A DNA stretch of 64,000 nucleotides from Hysterangium stoloniferum (lineage: Eukaryota > Basidiomycota > Agaricomycetes > Hysterangiales > Hysterangiaceae), in assembly GCA_015178975.1 (NCBI GenBank), contig WHVD01000020.1, positions 186,001 through 250,000 of the forward strand. Direction: 5' to 3'. Shown here piece by piece: positions 1 to 12,319 of the stretch; position 1 is the first letter of the stretch; the number at the start of each line of letters is the position of its first letter. The notes under the pieces were generated by a model. That model was given only the letters and a program-made list of their open reading frames with translations, did no database searches and was not told where the DNA came from. The translations under genes and the position numbers were made by a program.

Positions 1-3000
1 AGGGAGAAACTTAGATAATGAAATTATATCGGTTTTTCTTTAAAACAAACAAATCATAGCGTGAAAACATAAGGCATAGTTGGAAAAAGGTCGGGTACCG
101 CGTGATAGACTTATAAAGAATTGAGAGGACCGGGTTTGTTCGGATAAGCTTGGTGAAACCCTAAAACGATTTCCGAGGCATTACCGAGCTCTGTAGCTAG
201 GATCCATGAAGTTTCTTCATCTGTACCTTCATAGCCAGCCCATTTGACCAAATAAAGTAATTTGCATGAGTGTCGGCGATTGTCGATTTTTGAGTCTAGG
301 ATCTCTGATATCTCGAATTCGGGTTCCCCATCAATAATCACGGGTGGAGGTGGTGGTTGTATGCGATCGGGTATACTGTTAGGAACACAAGGTTCTAACA
401 TAGATACATGAAATACCGGGTGCACTGCACGCATGTTGTCGGGGAGCCGAAGCGTCCATGAAAGCGTGCCGGCTTGTGCTATAACTTCAAACGGACCTAA
501 ATATTTTTCAGAGAGCTTCTTAGAAGGTCTAGTAGTTCGGAAGAACTCGGCTTTAACGAATACTCGATCTCCGATCTTGAAATCAGGAGGCGGAAGTCGG
601 TTTTTATCCGCAGACCGTTGGTATCGTTCTTGGGCCATTGCGATAGTTTTACGAAGTTCTTGATGTAGCTCGTCAAGGTTGGTAACGAAGTCTTGAGCAC
701 GGGCGGATGCGAGATCGCCTTCCGGGTGGATTGCGATGTTGGGGTTGTAGCCTTTATTTGCGAAGAAAGGTGAAATGCCGGTAGTGGCATTTGGTGCATT
801 GTTATATGCGAATTCAGCTAGCGGTAGTAGTGATTTCCAATTGTCTTGTTGATAGTTGCAATAGACACGGATGTATTGTTCCAAGGTTTGATTCATGCGT
901 TCGGTTTGTCCATCGCCTTCTGGGTGATAGCCTGAAGTGAAATGTAGCTTCATGTCTAGTGCTTTTCCGAGTGACCTAAAGAAGTGAGAAACAAACTCGG
1001 ATCCGCGATCAGATGTGACATGCGACGGAACGCCATGCTTGGAGAATACGTGGGTGACAAATAATTCAGCTAACTGTACAGATGTTATCGTGTCATATGT
1101 TGGAATGAAAATACTTTGCTTTGAGAGCCGATCCACAATAACTAGGATTGCTGTGTGACCTTCGGATGCCGGTAGGTGCTCGATAAAATCCATAGAAATT
1201 GAGTTCCAAGGTTTTTCCAGTATTGGTAATTGTTTGAGTAGGCCATATGGTTTGTGTCACTGTGATTTAGAGCGTAAACACGTAGTACAGGATTTACAAT
1301 AGTGCTTAACAAAATCTCGGATGCCGGGCCATGTATATTCTCTTCTAATGAGTGAGAGGGTCTTATTGAGGCCGAAATGTCCCGAGATTGGGTGGTCGTG
1401 CTTATGTTGTAGGATTCGCAGCCGAAGGGTGTCGGAATCCGGTACATAAATGCGATTGTCAAGTCTAATGAAACCTTGTGAGTCTAATGACCATCAGGGT
1501 TGATCGGGGTCAGACGGGTTATCGAGGTGTGCTTTGGTGACTGGGTCTAATGGAATTGCCGATAGTATATCTTGATGTAACTTTTCGGTATCCATAAGGA
1601 TAACACTTCGCAAGACTGGATGAATGATGTAAGTGGCTCAGATAGATGCGGACAGTTGTTCCGATGAAAACATAGGCTTGAAATTATGCGGGTTAACTGT
1701 GGCGTAGTCGCTACTCCCCTCTTTAGGATAGACGTCCCATCGTCTAGTCATAGCGTCGGGTTTTCCACCAAGGCGGCCGGGGCGGAAACGAATTACCATG
1801 TTGAAAGCAGAGAGGTATTCGGACCATCGAGCTTGTCGATGGGTGAGAAGTTTTGTGGTTGAAAAGTAAACTAAATTTTTGTGGTCTGTAATAACATCTA
1901 CCGGGTGGGCCGAGCCTTCCAAATAGTGTCGCCATGTCTTGAAAGCTTCAAATATTGCAAGTAATTCCTTATCGTGAACATCATAGTTGAGTTCAGGTGC
2001 CAAAAATGTGCGAGACAGAAAAGCTACTGGGTGTACTTCACCATCGGTGTCCAGAATGGACAATATCGCGGCAAGCGCATAGTCCGAAGCATCAGTTTCC
2101 ACGATGAGTTGAACGTCGGGCTTCCAGTGTGACAAAATAGGGGCGGATGTAAACGCACTTTTCAATTCCTGGAATGCCGATCGGCATTCTTCGGAGAAAT
2201 TCCACTGGGTGTCTTTACGAGTAAGATGGGTGAGTGGGACGGTAATTTTTGAGTAGTTGTGAATGAAATGACGATAAAAATTGGCGAAGCCTAGAAAGGA
2301 TTGAATATCCTTAACCTTCCGGGGTTCCGGCCAATCTTGAATGACTTGAATTTTAGAGTCATCCATGCGGAGACCGTCAGGTCCCATCATAAACCCTAAA
2401 TATTCAACTGTGTCGACATCAAAAGAACATTTTTTACCATTTGCAAAAAGACCATGTTTTCAGAGTCTTCGGAGAACTTCACGAATGTGTCCGTCATGAA
2501 GTGTAGGATCTTCGGAGAATATGAGGATGTCGTCTAAATACACAATGACAAAGACGTCGAGGAGGTCGGAAAAGATGTCATTGATAAAACGTTGAAAGAC
2601 CGACGGAGCATTGGTGAGGCCGAAAGGCATTACTAACCATTCAAAGGAGCCATAGCGAGTGCGAAAAGCCGTTTTCCATTCGTCGCCTTCGGCGATCCGA
2701 ACCAAATGATAGGCATGCTTGAGATCTATCTTTGTATAGATTTGGGCCTTCCGAGGGGCATCGAGTAAATCAGAGATTAATGGTAATGGGTACTTGTCTT
2801 TTCGAGTGATCGCATTTAGTCCTCGAAAATCAACGCAAAGTCGAAGGGAACCGTCTTTTTCCGAATGAATAGGACGGGGGCTCCATAAGGAGACTTTGAG
2901 GGTTGGATAAAACCTATAGCCAAATGTTCGTCCAAGAAATCTCGGATAGCCGATAATTCGGACTGCGAGAGAGGATAAACCGGGCCTAGGGGTGGATGTG

Positions 3001-5118
3001 AACCATCTTCAATATCAATTTTCAAATCGTAAGGCCTGTGAGGGGCGAGTCAATCAGCTTTTTGTTGACTGAAGACATCTGCAAATTCATGGTATTTTTC
3101 GGGAACACCTTCTAAATCTGCGATTGGTTCGGTCACCGGGGATGCAAAGCGACCGGTGACTTCGTCAACTTTAAGATTGACTGTAAATGCTCGGGAGCCG
3201 TCCAACTTGATGGCTCTCATAAAAGCTGTGGCATTTATTAGAGAGACGGGCGGCGGAGAGCTCGGATTTGCCACGGGGGCTGGAGGTGCTGTAGAGGCCA
3301 TATTTGCCGAGACAGGTGGAAACGGACCAGTCGTAACGGGCGCTGACGGGGTTCGGAAATGGATACTGCCCAATACCCAATCAATCAACAGATTGTAGCG
3401 GGTGAGCCAGTTATGTCCTAGAACCACGGAGCAGCTCGGGTCCAACTGTGTTACAAAAAACGTAACTGTCTGAAAGGTTCCACACAGGAACCGAAGTTGG
3501 AGTTCACAGGCTTGCGAGATTACGGAGTTTGAGGTACCATCAAAGAGTTGGAGCGGAATCGGATCTATTGCGTAGGTTTTTAACTGATTTTTTCTGGAAA
3601 AACTTGTATCTATAAAACAATGGGTTGAACCTGAATCTATGAGAGCTCGAAATGTGAGGGTCCCGAGAGGTTCCGAGGTAAGATTTATGAACAAGGAATT
3701 AGGATCATACAAGGCGGATGCGTTAAGGTGACAATTTTCCAGTGTGCGAGGAGATTCAACGCAACTCTCCAAATGCACGGAATCCAGAGAGTTGCTTAAT
3801 CTTTTTTCGACTCGACAGCCGGCTTGGCCGGTTGTGAGGTCGTGGCCGTATTAGCTGATCGGGCTTTTGTGGCTTTTGGGCAAGCAGCGACTCGGTGTCT
3901 GGGATCTGCGCACAACAAACAAAGGTTGTTGTCCATTCGGCGTTGCTTTTCCTGTGGTAGGAGCTTGCCATCGGAGCCGAGTTTGCCAGTTAAGTCGGGT
4001 TTGTCTTTGTCTTGAGACTTATTCGACTGTTTTCCCTTGCCTTTTTTGTCGTTAGCCCCTTTGTTTTCGGACTTCTTATCGGAGGTTGAGTTGCCATTGT
4101 TGTTGGTGTTTTGATTACCAGACTTGTTGGCGTTCTTATTGTCTGATGATTTTTTGTCCGAGGGGTTTTCGCGACTAATTTCCGAACGTCATTCCCAGTA
4201 TCGGGCGTCTGCGTTTTGGGCTTTCAGACGCATGAGAGAAAGGGTCTTCGGCTTGCCAGTCTCTCCTTTGGAGACTTCATCTTTGAGGCGAGACGGAAGG
4301 CCGGAGTAAAACTGGTAACGGAGGGCCGAATCGCCCCAGTCACAACACGCGGTGAGGTTGTTGAACTGGACGATGTAATCGGTGATGCGCTGAGTGTCTT
4401 TCATTTTGAGATTAGAAAGCGCGGTTTCGGCATCGCCGGTTTGGTCGTAGGGACCGAAGTTAGTTTCGAGTTCCTCGACAAAGGCATCCCAATCGTGAAG
4501 CCAATCGGGGTCTTCAGAGGTGAGGCCAGAGAATGTGGGTTCAAACCAGGCTGCTGCGGAATCCTTAAGGTATGAAAGTGCGAAGTTTACCTTTCGGTCA
4601 TCCATTGCGAATGCAGCCGGGCGGTCCCAAAAGTTGAATTGACATTGCATAAGAAATGTCGGCAATTTCTTCGGGTTTGAGCCAGTGAATGGCTCGGGTT
4701 TGTTGACTCGGGTTTGCCCAGGTTCCTTTTCCTTGATATTGCTTTTAAGGAATTCGTTAAGGGATCCTAGAGTACCTGAAAACAATTCCCATGTTTGTTC
4801 AGGGTCGAGAGCCGGTTTCTTTTTTGCGGACTTCTTGGAGCCACTAGCCTGAGGTTGGTCGCCATCCTCGGGTTCGTGTTCCGAAACTGGTTGATTGTTA
4901 ATCTCCTCAGTTGCTTCGGGATCGGTTGCTTCAGTTACTTCTTCAGCATCGCCGGTAATCTCCACAAAGCGAGATTCTTCGGAGGTTTCTGGTAGCGGAG
5001 TTCTCTGAGTAGCTCGGGCTGTATACAGAAAAGGAGACTTGAGAGTGGAAGATTCTGCTTCGCCGCTAGGCTTGGCATTTCTTCTCGGAGGCATGATTAA
5101 TGGAAAATGTGAGTGTGA

Positions 5119-5129
5119 AATCAGAATAT
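5119..5129 (-). promoter_or_regulatory. Predicted self-primer binding site, family A
   Basis: Two bases inside the 5' LTR lies AATCAGAATAT on the plus strand. It is an 11-base exact reverse complement of LTR positions 5424-5434. No TGG start typical of a tRNA 3'-end primer site is present. In the Tf1/sushi group the first 11 bases of the transcript fold back to this position as primer, and the arrangement here fits that model. The transcript start itself is inferred. Confidence 0.7.
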
Positions 5130-5131
5130 AC

Positions 5132-5853
5132 TGTTAAGAACTGAAAACTGACTAATGTCGGTGGCCGACAGGGACCGATCGGAAGGACTTGGCTTCAGCT
5201 TATGTGCTGCGCCCTCGCAAATATCTGTAGGATGTCCTTAAATTTCGGGCAGGCGAAGACTAATCCTAATGAGTACCTTTCGGCGTGATACCGATCGGAA
5301 TCAAAGGACAAGTCGAGCGTCGGGCCAAGGGGTCGGGGCTGGGAGTGGGGGAGCGCACGCGAAGGCGGATGGGGGGATTCTTAGTATGAGACTGATACAG
5401 GCGTATGAGGGTATTCTGAGTCAATATTCTGATTGCCTAGTGACTACAACTACAGCAGGTTCATATACAAGTAACAGGCGTCTGGAAAATACTAATGGGG
5501 AGAAGGGCGGAACACGGTATTAACAATAAGCTTGACTAGGAACGGGAAGTTTATGATTAGTTCGGAGGCCGATGATAACCGAGAGCGGGATTACGATAAA
5601 AGGAAATAGTTCAAGGACTACAAATATAGATAGACATATGCGAAACATAAGATTGGATGGATCAACATAATAAAGGGGACGTATCAAAGTTTGACCAGAC
5701 AATACAAGTTATTTTGACGTGGGCGTAAACGGAGTTTGATCTTCACGAAAACATTCGTCAGCTTCGGGGCCGATGGTTTCCGAGAGGATGACTTGAAACG
5801 TTGACAAGTGGCAATAACCTCAGGACCGATAGGGTTGCGACACGGTCGTAACA
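5132..5853 (-). repeat. 5' LTR of family A copy 1
   Basis: This 722-bp LTR starts TGTTAAGAACTG and ends ACGGTCGTAACA on the plus strand. The same ends are found in solo copies at 13318-13930 and 50523-51266 and, inverted, at 46167-46899 and 59809-61182. In element orientation it opens TGTTACGACC and closes TTCTTAACA. It holds ATATTCTGATT at 5424-5434, the complement of the predicted primer site just inside the element at 5119-5129. Confidence 0.93.
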
Positions 5854-6301
5854 CTATTCCATCCTAACCCTTGTTTTGAGTATGGTCAACCCTGCCTTGT
5901 TTCTTGTTCACCTGCTTTGTCTTTTTATCTCACCAGATTAGTAGTGGAATAATCTTTTGTACTATATGGTCAAGTATTTGTATTTACAATCTGATTAGAA
6001 AATCAACTTAGCACCCATCTAGTATTCTATCTACATATTTGTCCTAGTAAACTTTACATGAGTGTATTCCCATAACCCATGGGTCCTCTGACCAAAATAC
6101 AGTGAACTCTTGGAGCCCCAGGTTCCCCATCCCTACCTCTTTGCATAATTCCAGACCCCACATGTCTCCCCTGTTATCCTGTCTGAAATTGGACACAACA
6201 ATTCTGCAAGGGCAACACATAAGATAAAGCCAAGTCCCACCTGTCCCAGAACATCTATGAGTTTTCCCCTGGATGCCCACCTGTAAGCCCTGAGCTTAAT
6301 A
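5854..6301 (+). repeat. Family B 5' LTR, left end missing
   Basis: It matches the family B solo LTR at 51348-51832 from the shared AGTATGGTCAACCCTGC segment onward and ends CTTAATA just before the gag leader. The left end is replaced by the family A LTR. It holds GATTAGAAAAT at 5993-6003; the predicted primer site is 6304-6314. Confidence 0.75.
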
Positions 6302-7071
6302 GTATTTTCTGATCCAATCCCACAGATTGTTTTTCAGTCATGCCATGCCCCCAAGAAAGAAAGCACCTGAACATTTGAATCAACCTGGACCTTCTACTCT
6401 CCAATCTCCACTTGTTCTGTACACCACTCAGACACCCCAAAACCAGCATAATATCATGGATGAATCCCATGTTGAAGAAACCCAGAGGGTTTGGAAAATG
6501 GAGACAAGTCCACAGGCTCTGACAGTGGCAAGAATGCCCCTGATCTAGCCACTATACCATGACCATGCTTCATGGACCCCACTTAGCAAGGACCTTGGCT
6601 AAATTTGAAGATGCAATGATTGAAGAAAGAAAGAATAAAAACCAAGAACCTGCATGATCCAAAGTCAATGCACTGGAACCTTTCACTGGCTTGAATCTCA
6701 ATAAACTGTCAATCTTCCTTATGCAGTGTCATTTTATTTCTGCAACAGACCAGCTGTATTTACCATGGAGGCCTGAAAAGTCAACTATGCACTCTCTTAG
6801 CTCTTGGGATCTGTCTTGGAATGGTTTGATCTGGTATTCAGTGGACTCACCCTGAAGGAGCCAAATTGGCTTCATGACTGGGATGCCTTCATTGAGGAAT
6901 TGGAGATGAATTTTGGTCTGTACAACCCAACCAGAGAAGCTGAGCAGAGCCTCACTAATCTTCATATGAATGTCAATCCAAGTCTAAAAAAGAGTAAGCA
7001 ATCCTCCAGACTCTGTGCAGACTAAGGGTTGCATTACCTCTCCATGCATTCAAGAGTCTGCCCATCTGTCA

Positions 7072-7700
7072 TGAACATACAAGATCAAATTCTTATAATA
7101 TTTACTTGACATTCCTTTGACTTCCAACTCAATTTCCAACTCAACGACCTTTAAACACAAATTCAACATGATATTTGACTACTCTTTGACTTGTCTCAGT
7201 TTGACATCATTGATGATTTTATTCTGATATCATATTATCACCATAGATAGATGATAAATAGCATAAAAGGGGACTGATAGGAATGAGGGAAGTTGCTCAG
7301 AAAACCTGTACCATAATCTGTATCATTACTATTGTATTATCAATTCAACTTCTATTCATAATCTTTTCAACATAATTATTTGTGAGCTTCTGTGTCACAC
7401 TTTATTGATGGGACAAATTCATACTTCATCAAATGAGGCATCTGTACTTGATTTAGTAGAGTATCCCTCAATTGGTATTTGTAAGCCTGGTGGGTTATGA
7501 CATACCAATTACATTATCACAGATGTGCATAGTATCATTTTTAGTTAATCATTTTTTACTTACCATCATCATCATGTATCATACTCACCATTCTCGAGGA
7601 ATACAGTTTGGTCCTATCAATGTCTGGACTGATGCCAATGTAAGGCTGCATTAGACAGCAGCCTTTCAGTATTTGACTTGATCAAGTGAAATCTGATTCA
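7072..7700. repeat. Solo-LTR-type insertion (629 bp) inside family B
   Basis: The insert begins TGAACATAC, ends CTGATTCA and is flanked by TGTCA at 7067-7071 and 7701-7705. Outside the insert the family B sequence rejoins in the order seen in family C (…TCTCAATGCATCTGC). TG...CA ends plus a five-base duplication fit an LTR of an unidentified family. No coding capacity was seen. Confidence 0.75.
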
Positions 7701-8032
7701 TGTCACCATCTCAATGCATCTGCTCTTTCAAACTCTGACTCATTATTTGTACAACTCACTTCTGTTATAATTAAGGACTTAGTCTTGTGTGCCCTTGTAG
7801 ATTCCAGCTTAACCCATTGTTTTGTAGATACAAATTTGGTCATAAAAAAATTCTTGAAGACTTACCTGGTAAATCCAATCTCACTTCAACTCTGTGATTG
7901 TACAAGAAATTCAGTTATCATCCAACCTTGTGACCTAACTATCTGGTTTCTGTGAAGAGCCCTTCAGATATGTTTTTATATGACACAGTTGAACTTAAGT
8001 TGCTCAGTCATCCTAGGACACAACTGGCTCAC

Positions 8033-8501
8033 TGTTAGGATCTACACCTTTTCAGGCCCCTGCAGCTTGTTTTCACCCTGATGACCCCCCAGCAACCTGA
8101 TATCAGTACCCCTGACTATGGCATCACCACTCCCAGCATCCTGTTACTTGGTTTACTATATGTAGATTACCCTTTTAATCATTCCATTCTCCCTCTATCC
8201 CATCACTTGCTTCTTTTGATTCATTTGTCTTCTTACCTCTGTGATTGGCCTTCTGATGACCTGTCTCATTTTAGGATATAACTCTCATCTTGTATGATAT
8301 AGTTCTTTAGTTTGAATATCAACTTAAGTTCCAAGCTAAGTGTGGACTTTTAGTCTATTATGTACTACTTCCTTGTTTTGAAATACTGGAGCACCCCAAC
8401 AGTTTGTGTGAGGGTGAAGCTCCACTTGTCCTGTAGAACTTTCTAACCCTATGGACCTTCAGAGCCCATCTTCTTTATCTCTAGAAACTTAGACTTTGAC
8501 A
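8033..8501. repeat. Solo-LTR-type insertion (469 bp) inside family B protease
   Basis: The insert begins TGTTAGGATC, ends CTTTGACA and is flanked by CTCAC at 8028-8032 and 8502-8506. It splits the protease segment between GHNW and TDWVLG. A five-base duplication and TG...CA ends indicate an LTR of an unidentified family. Confidence 0.8.
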
Positions 8502-8580
8502 CTCACCCAATACATGTGTTGACTGACTGGGTGTTGGGCAGTTTACCTTCTGGACTCCCATGGCACCTGACACAACTATA

Positions 8581-9590
8581 TCAAAAATCAAGTTGAAATA
8601 TTGTCGAAAATATTGTCGGAACTGATCTTGCATGATAATGACAGCAGGGCACAGTAGATAATAAATTACTACATACATCACAATGAACATAACATTTTCA
8701 GATAAACCACTGTACAATATCTTTGGCAAGCATCGCAAAAATCCCCCACTTTTGTAGCACCATTCAATTCCAAAGGTATAACACCAAGCCCTAGAACATG
8801 TGCTGGGTCACCTTCCAGTAGAAAATCACTCCATATTTATGCATTTTCCTGTAGCAAGAGTGGCCAGCTGGTGACCTTTTCGACCAAACGAACCTGGCAT
8901 GCCAGACAACCAATGGCGAGTCTTCGGGAAGTTGTTATTTGGCACCCTCGTCTCAATCGTCGTAAGTCCCACCTTTATTAAAATATTACTATCAAATTCT
9001 AATATGTATGTGATTCAACATGTGGTTGTTGCACATCTATACTCAAATAGAGAGAACAAACAAGTGTTTCACCTAATGTGGCATGCAGCAACTTTGCTCC
9101 ACAGTCTTCATATTGATATCTAACATCTGTAAAAATTCGGGTCCGACCACACCACCCACACACCTTCTGGGTTACGGTAGCGTCTCCTAGTTGGAGGAAG
9201 GTGAGAAATAGAGGGTACAGAGACAATGTGCCTGAACTGAACATGGACTGTTGATAACGCTTTGGCCAAGCAGCCAATCCTTCCAACGACTGCAAGAAGC
9301 ATACATTCGTGACTTCATTGGAAAAAGAGGTGAGTTTTGGGAAGCTCACAACCAAACATTCCAATATGAATCCAGCACGGTCAAAAGAGACTATAGACTC
9401 CATCAATCTAATCCACATCAGGAAAATTTTTTCTGTCCTTATATACCTTGAATGCACTTGAAAAATGTTTAAGTAGGTTTAAGGGGAAATTTTGGTAAGG
9501 TTGACCTGGCTTGTGGCAAGGGCTTTGGATCTTAAAACTACCTTGAAAAGCCCTGGAATGCCACTTACCCCAAGGAAATAGACGTGCATG
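8581..9590. other. No recognisable gene
   Basis: A short open stretch starting ATGGCGAGTC near 8912 meets a GTAAGT donor-like site after 16 codons, but no matching downstream exon was found. A 152-codon minus-strand frame at 8999-9457 has no recognisable domain and no good start context. I assign no gene here. Confidence 0.5.
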
Positions 9591-9599
9591 TAAGGAGTG

Positions 9600-9722
9600 T
9601 AAGGAAAATACCTTACAACTGAGGGGAGTATAAGGAAGATACCTTATTGCCAAGGATAGAATAAGGGAGGTACCTTACCCCCAAGGGAGCATAAGGAAGA
9701 TACCTTCCGGTCAAAAGGTGAA
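9600..9722. repeat. 31-bp tandem array with palindromic core, 4 units
   Basis: TAAGG...ACCTT(A) cores start at 9600, 9631, 9662 and 9692, giving spacings of 31, 31 and 30 bases. Each core reads TAAGG-A-A/G-N-TACCTTA and is close to self-complementary. The linkers between units are less conserved. It could be a protein-binding array or the remains of an LTR enhancer; function is unknown. Confidence 0.8.
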
Positions 9723-9984
9723 TAACAGTGCTTGTATATTAGTGATGTTTAATAATTTATTTTTCATTCACATAACACTACAACCATGCCCAATATAAAT
9801 ATGACTTCAGAGGTGGCTGCCAGTGATACCCAACCTGAATAACCATTGTACTACTAGGTAACTGCACCAATACCAATAGTGATGCCACCAGTGGTAATGG
9901 TGCTAGGTCTTTTTGGATTAACAGAAAATTTCATAATGTAGTGCATGCGTTTTTCATAGACCTACTATGTGTCAAATATGGTGA

Positions 9985-10720
9985 AATCAGCTGTGATCAA
10001 TTGTCAGCTGGATTCCAATCCCATTAAGAGACATCCCACCTCGTTCTGAAAGCTTGACCAGTGCCAATAGTCCATTGTGCTGAAAGGAGTCATCAGTGTC
10101 CTTCAAAAGTATGACAATGTCGGAAATGGCAATGGCGGTTTGAAATTTGTCCCGAACCCAAGTCAGCACACTTACCAAACACATGGAGAGTAATGACCAC
10201 CTGTGCAACTCAGAGAGCCAATTTCCCTTCACGCACTCTAAGGGTTGAAGCTGGGTAAGGATTTGTCCCAGTGATGCTAAAGTGTAGTGATCCCAGGAAT
10301 AATATACACAATTGCAGTTCAAAAGTCAGCCATGGTCAAAAGGGCAGGCCAAAACTCAACTGTGGTCAGATGTCACTTGGATCCCATCCCATTATGTGGC
10401 ACTGTACCTAGTTCAGAAAGCTTGACCAGTGGTAATTCACTATTTGATTGAACAGTTGCATTGGAGTCTCTCAAAAGCATGACAATGTTGGGCACAATGG
10501 CAGGTCGAAATTTGGCTGTGATCAAATGTCAGCCAGATTTCCAAACCATTATGATGTACTGCACCTTGTTTTGAGAGCTTGGTCAGGGCTGATACTCCAT
10601 CTGAGCCAATGAGGTAGGAAGTGTACTTGAAAAGTGCAACTAGTCTGGAATGCAGAAAAAATTCGCCTGTGGTCAAATGTCAGCTGGGTTCCAATCCCAT
10701 TCACTGCCACTCCATTTACT
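9985..10720. repeat. Degenerate ~160-bp tandem repeats
   Basis: A segment beginning CTGTG(A/G)TCAAATGTCAGC starts at 9991, 10360, 10516 and 10677. Each of the first three is followed by the same order of words (CCAATCCCATTA..., GAAAGCTTGACCAG..., AAAGTATGACAATG). The spacing is about 160 bases except for a double-length gap after the first unit. Divergence between units is high. No reading frame runs through them. Confidence 0.65.
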
Positions 10721-11860
10721 CAAATTTACTCAATCATTTCATGCTCCATCCTTCACCAGTGCAGTTTACTGATGCATGCAGATCATCATGGTCTTTGAAC
10801 AAGACCCAATTGGCATAGCAATATTTCAACAACCTGCAAGCCAAAAATGAGGTACAATAATACTGATATCCCAAATCACATACCAATAAATCATAACAAA
10901 ATCAGTTTCTTTTACAACAACTTCATAAACCTTCCTCTCTCCCGACACTGTGTTAGAATTTTCCATGAATGATGATGTGAGCATCGTATGGAAGTAGTAA
11001 GATCGACGGATGAGTATGTCAGAATGTGCATATATATGTCACTTGTGCACTTTTGGCTGCATGGTGAAACTAAATCCGGAGGTTTCTGAAGAGGAGCAAT
11101 GGCTATTAGGACTAGTGGGTACCAAAGGAGATGGTGGGGTAGAGGCAGATGGAGATCTCTTTTCAAAACAGATAGGGATGACAAACAGACTTAAAAACAA
11201 AAGGGTTCATGATGAGTATATCATATTATACCCATTTGAATGGTGTTTATTGCCATTGTTTGACTGTGATGATGGTGATGAAGTGGGACTTGGTAGAGAA
11301 GGATAATTATTTAAAGTGGAGATTACTTACCATGTAGCGGAGCTTTAATTATAACAAAAATTCAACCATAAGTTGACCAATCTCATTCCAATCGAATGAC
11401 CGGGGAGCTATCTGAACGTTATTAGGTCATGTTTGGTGAGTGTCACTCTCAGCAGCCTGCCCAGGGCCTCCTACCCACCTCTGAAACTCTTCTGCTATGC
11501 ATTACAGCTCCCTAAGACTCTAATAGTCAAAAGCATTTCCTTTGGCAGAGATTTCCTATCCCTCCAGCTCACAATACACCTGTTGGGCCACCATCCTTAG
11601 GCTTGACAACTCTGGAACATATCTTCGGCACCTCCGTCAGCCAAGTCATCGCAGTGTTATTCGGAGCATATTCTTATGTGCAAGGGATTACATCAAACGA
11701 CACATGAGGTGAGGACAATTGACAGCGTGCAATTTAAAAACTGCTGATCTTATGCAGCTTCACGCAGTGGCATCACATGGTGATTCTGACAAAACACTGT
11801 CCAGCCAGGGTAACTGGTGGCTCTCTGGGATGTGCTCGCATTAAGACTCCACCACCTTTA
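10721..11860. other. No recognisable gene
   Basis: Open frames here (for example 11010-11306 plus and 10912-11184 minus) are short, overlap each other on opposite strands and show no domain. No repeat relation to the rest of the window was noticed. Confidence 0.45.
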
Positions 11861-11962
11861 TGGGCAGGGTCCATAACCTGTTGAATGTGAGGAGTCATCG
11901 TGTTAATATATTCCCTACTCACGTAGTTCTTCACAGCTCACCACATGGATCAAAAAAAAAAG

Positions 11963-12185
11963 GTGAGTATCTTTTGAGTCAACCATTCATTCCTTTCACT
12001 TATTGTTCAAAACTACAGGGAAACCAACTAACAAGGAACAAAAATGAAGTGAGTATCGTTTAAGTTGACCCTTCATTCCTTTCACTTATTATTCAAAACT
12101 ACAGGAGCAGTCAATGATCATGAATGAAGGGTAAGCATCCTTTGTCTTTACCATCCCTTCCTTTTCTTATAATACATCTTCTCAG
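11963..12185 (+). other. Three consecutive intron-like units (two tandemly duplicated)
   Basis: Three GT...AG intervals occur at 11963-12018, 12049-12104 and 12131-12185, of 56, 56 and 55 bases. The first two open GTGAGTATC, close AACTACAG and are near-identical throughout, so one 86-base exon-intron unit was duplicated. The intervening exon-like pieces are 30 and 26 bases long. The flanking coding sequence was not recognised, so this may be a gene remnant rather than a live gene. Confidence 0.5.
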
Positions 12186-12319
12186 ACATGTCAGGTGCAT
12201 ATCAAACAAGACAGGGGTGCGACAGCTAAGTGGCATATGTCATCAATCCTGGTCTCGCATTATGCTGACCACTTGTTCAGGTAGTGGGTTAAAATCCCAC
12301 AAAGCCACCAGGGAGTTTT

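Larger units (their letters stand above)
1..5853 (-). mobile_element. Ty3/Gypsy chromovirus, family A copy 1 (broken, runs off left edge)
   Basis: Reading on the minus strand the parts are in the usual Gypsy order: 5' LTR (5132-5853), gag (about 3800-5094, with a CX2C...H...C knuckle near 3890), aspartic protease (about 3050-3780, ALIDSGSTHCF), reverse transcriptase (about 2400-3050, with [11 protein letters not shown]), RNase H (about 1640-2390), integrase (about 350-1600) and a C-terminal chromodomain (about 111-350, YLVKWAGYEGTDEETSW). The chromodomain marks it as a chromovirus; in that family it guides integration to modified histones. The element is broken, with roughly half a dozen interruptions of its coding frame by eye, but the parts are easily readable, so it is not ancient. 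The 3' LTR lies beyond the left edge. It abuts the LTR of a family B copy and probably inserted there. Confidence 0.95.
5854..8580 (+). mobile_element. Ty3/Gypsy, family B: 5' LTR, gag and protease only (heavily decayed)
   Basis: A truncated 5' LTR (5854-6301) is followed by a gag start at 6345 (MPPRKK), a gag core around 6804-6960 (LHDWDAFIEELEMNFG), and protease remnants at 7700-8030 and 8502-8575 (GHNWLT, TDWVLGS). Reverse transcriptase and everything downstream are missing. Two LTR-type insertions (7072-7700 and 8033-8501) sit inside it, each with a five-base target duplication. It has many breaks and few CG dinucleotides and looks much older than family A copy 1. Confidence 0.85.

Noticed and set aside
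5101-5131. Standard tRNA primer site for family A
   Set aside because: No TGG start complementary to a tRNA CCA end adjoins the LTR; the self-complementary 11-base site explains the position better.
3824-5523. Several plus-strand frames of 60-119 codons across family A gag and LTR
   Set aside because: All are shadows of the minus-strand gag or lie in LTR sequence; none has a domain.
8999-9457. 152-codon minus-strand open frame
   Set aside because: No domain, no supporting introns or paralogue, starts in poor context; probably chance.
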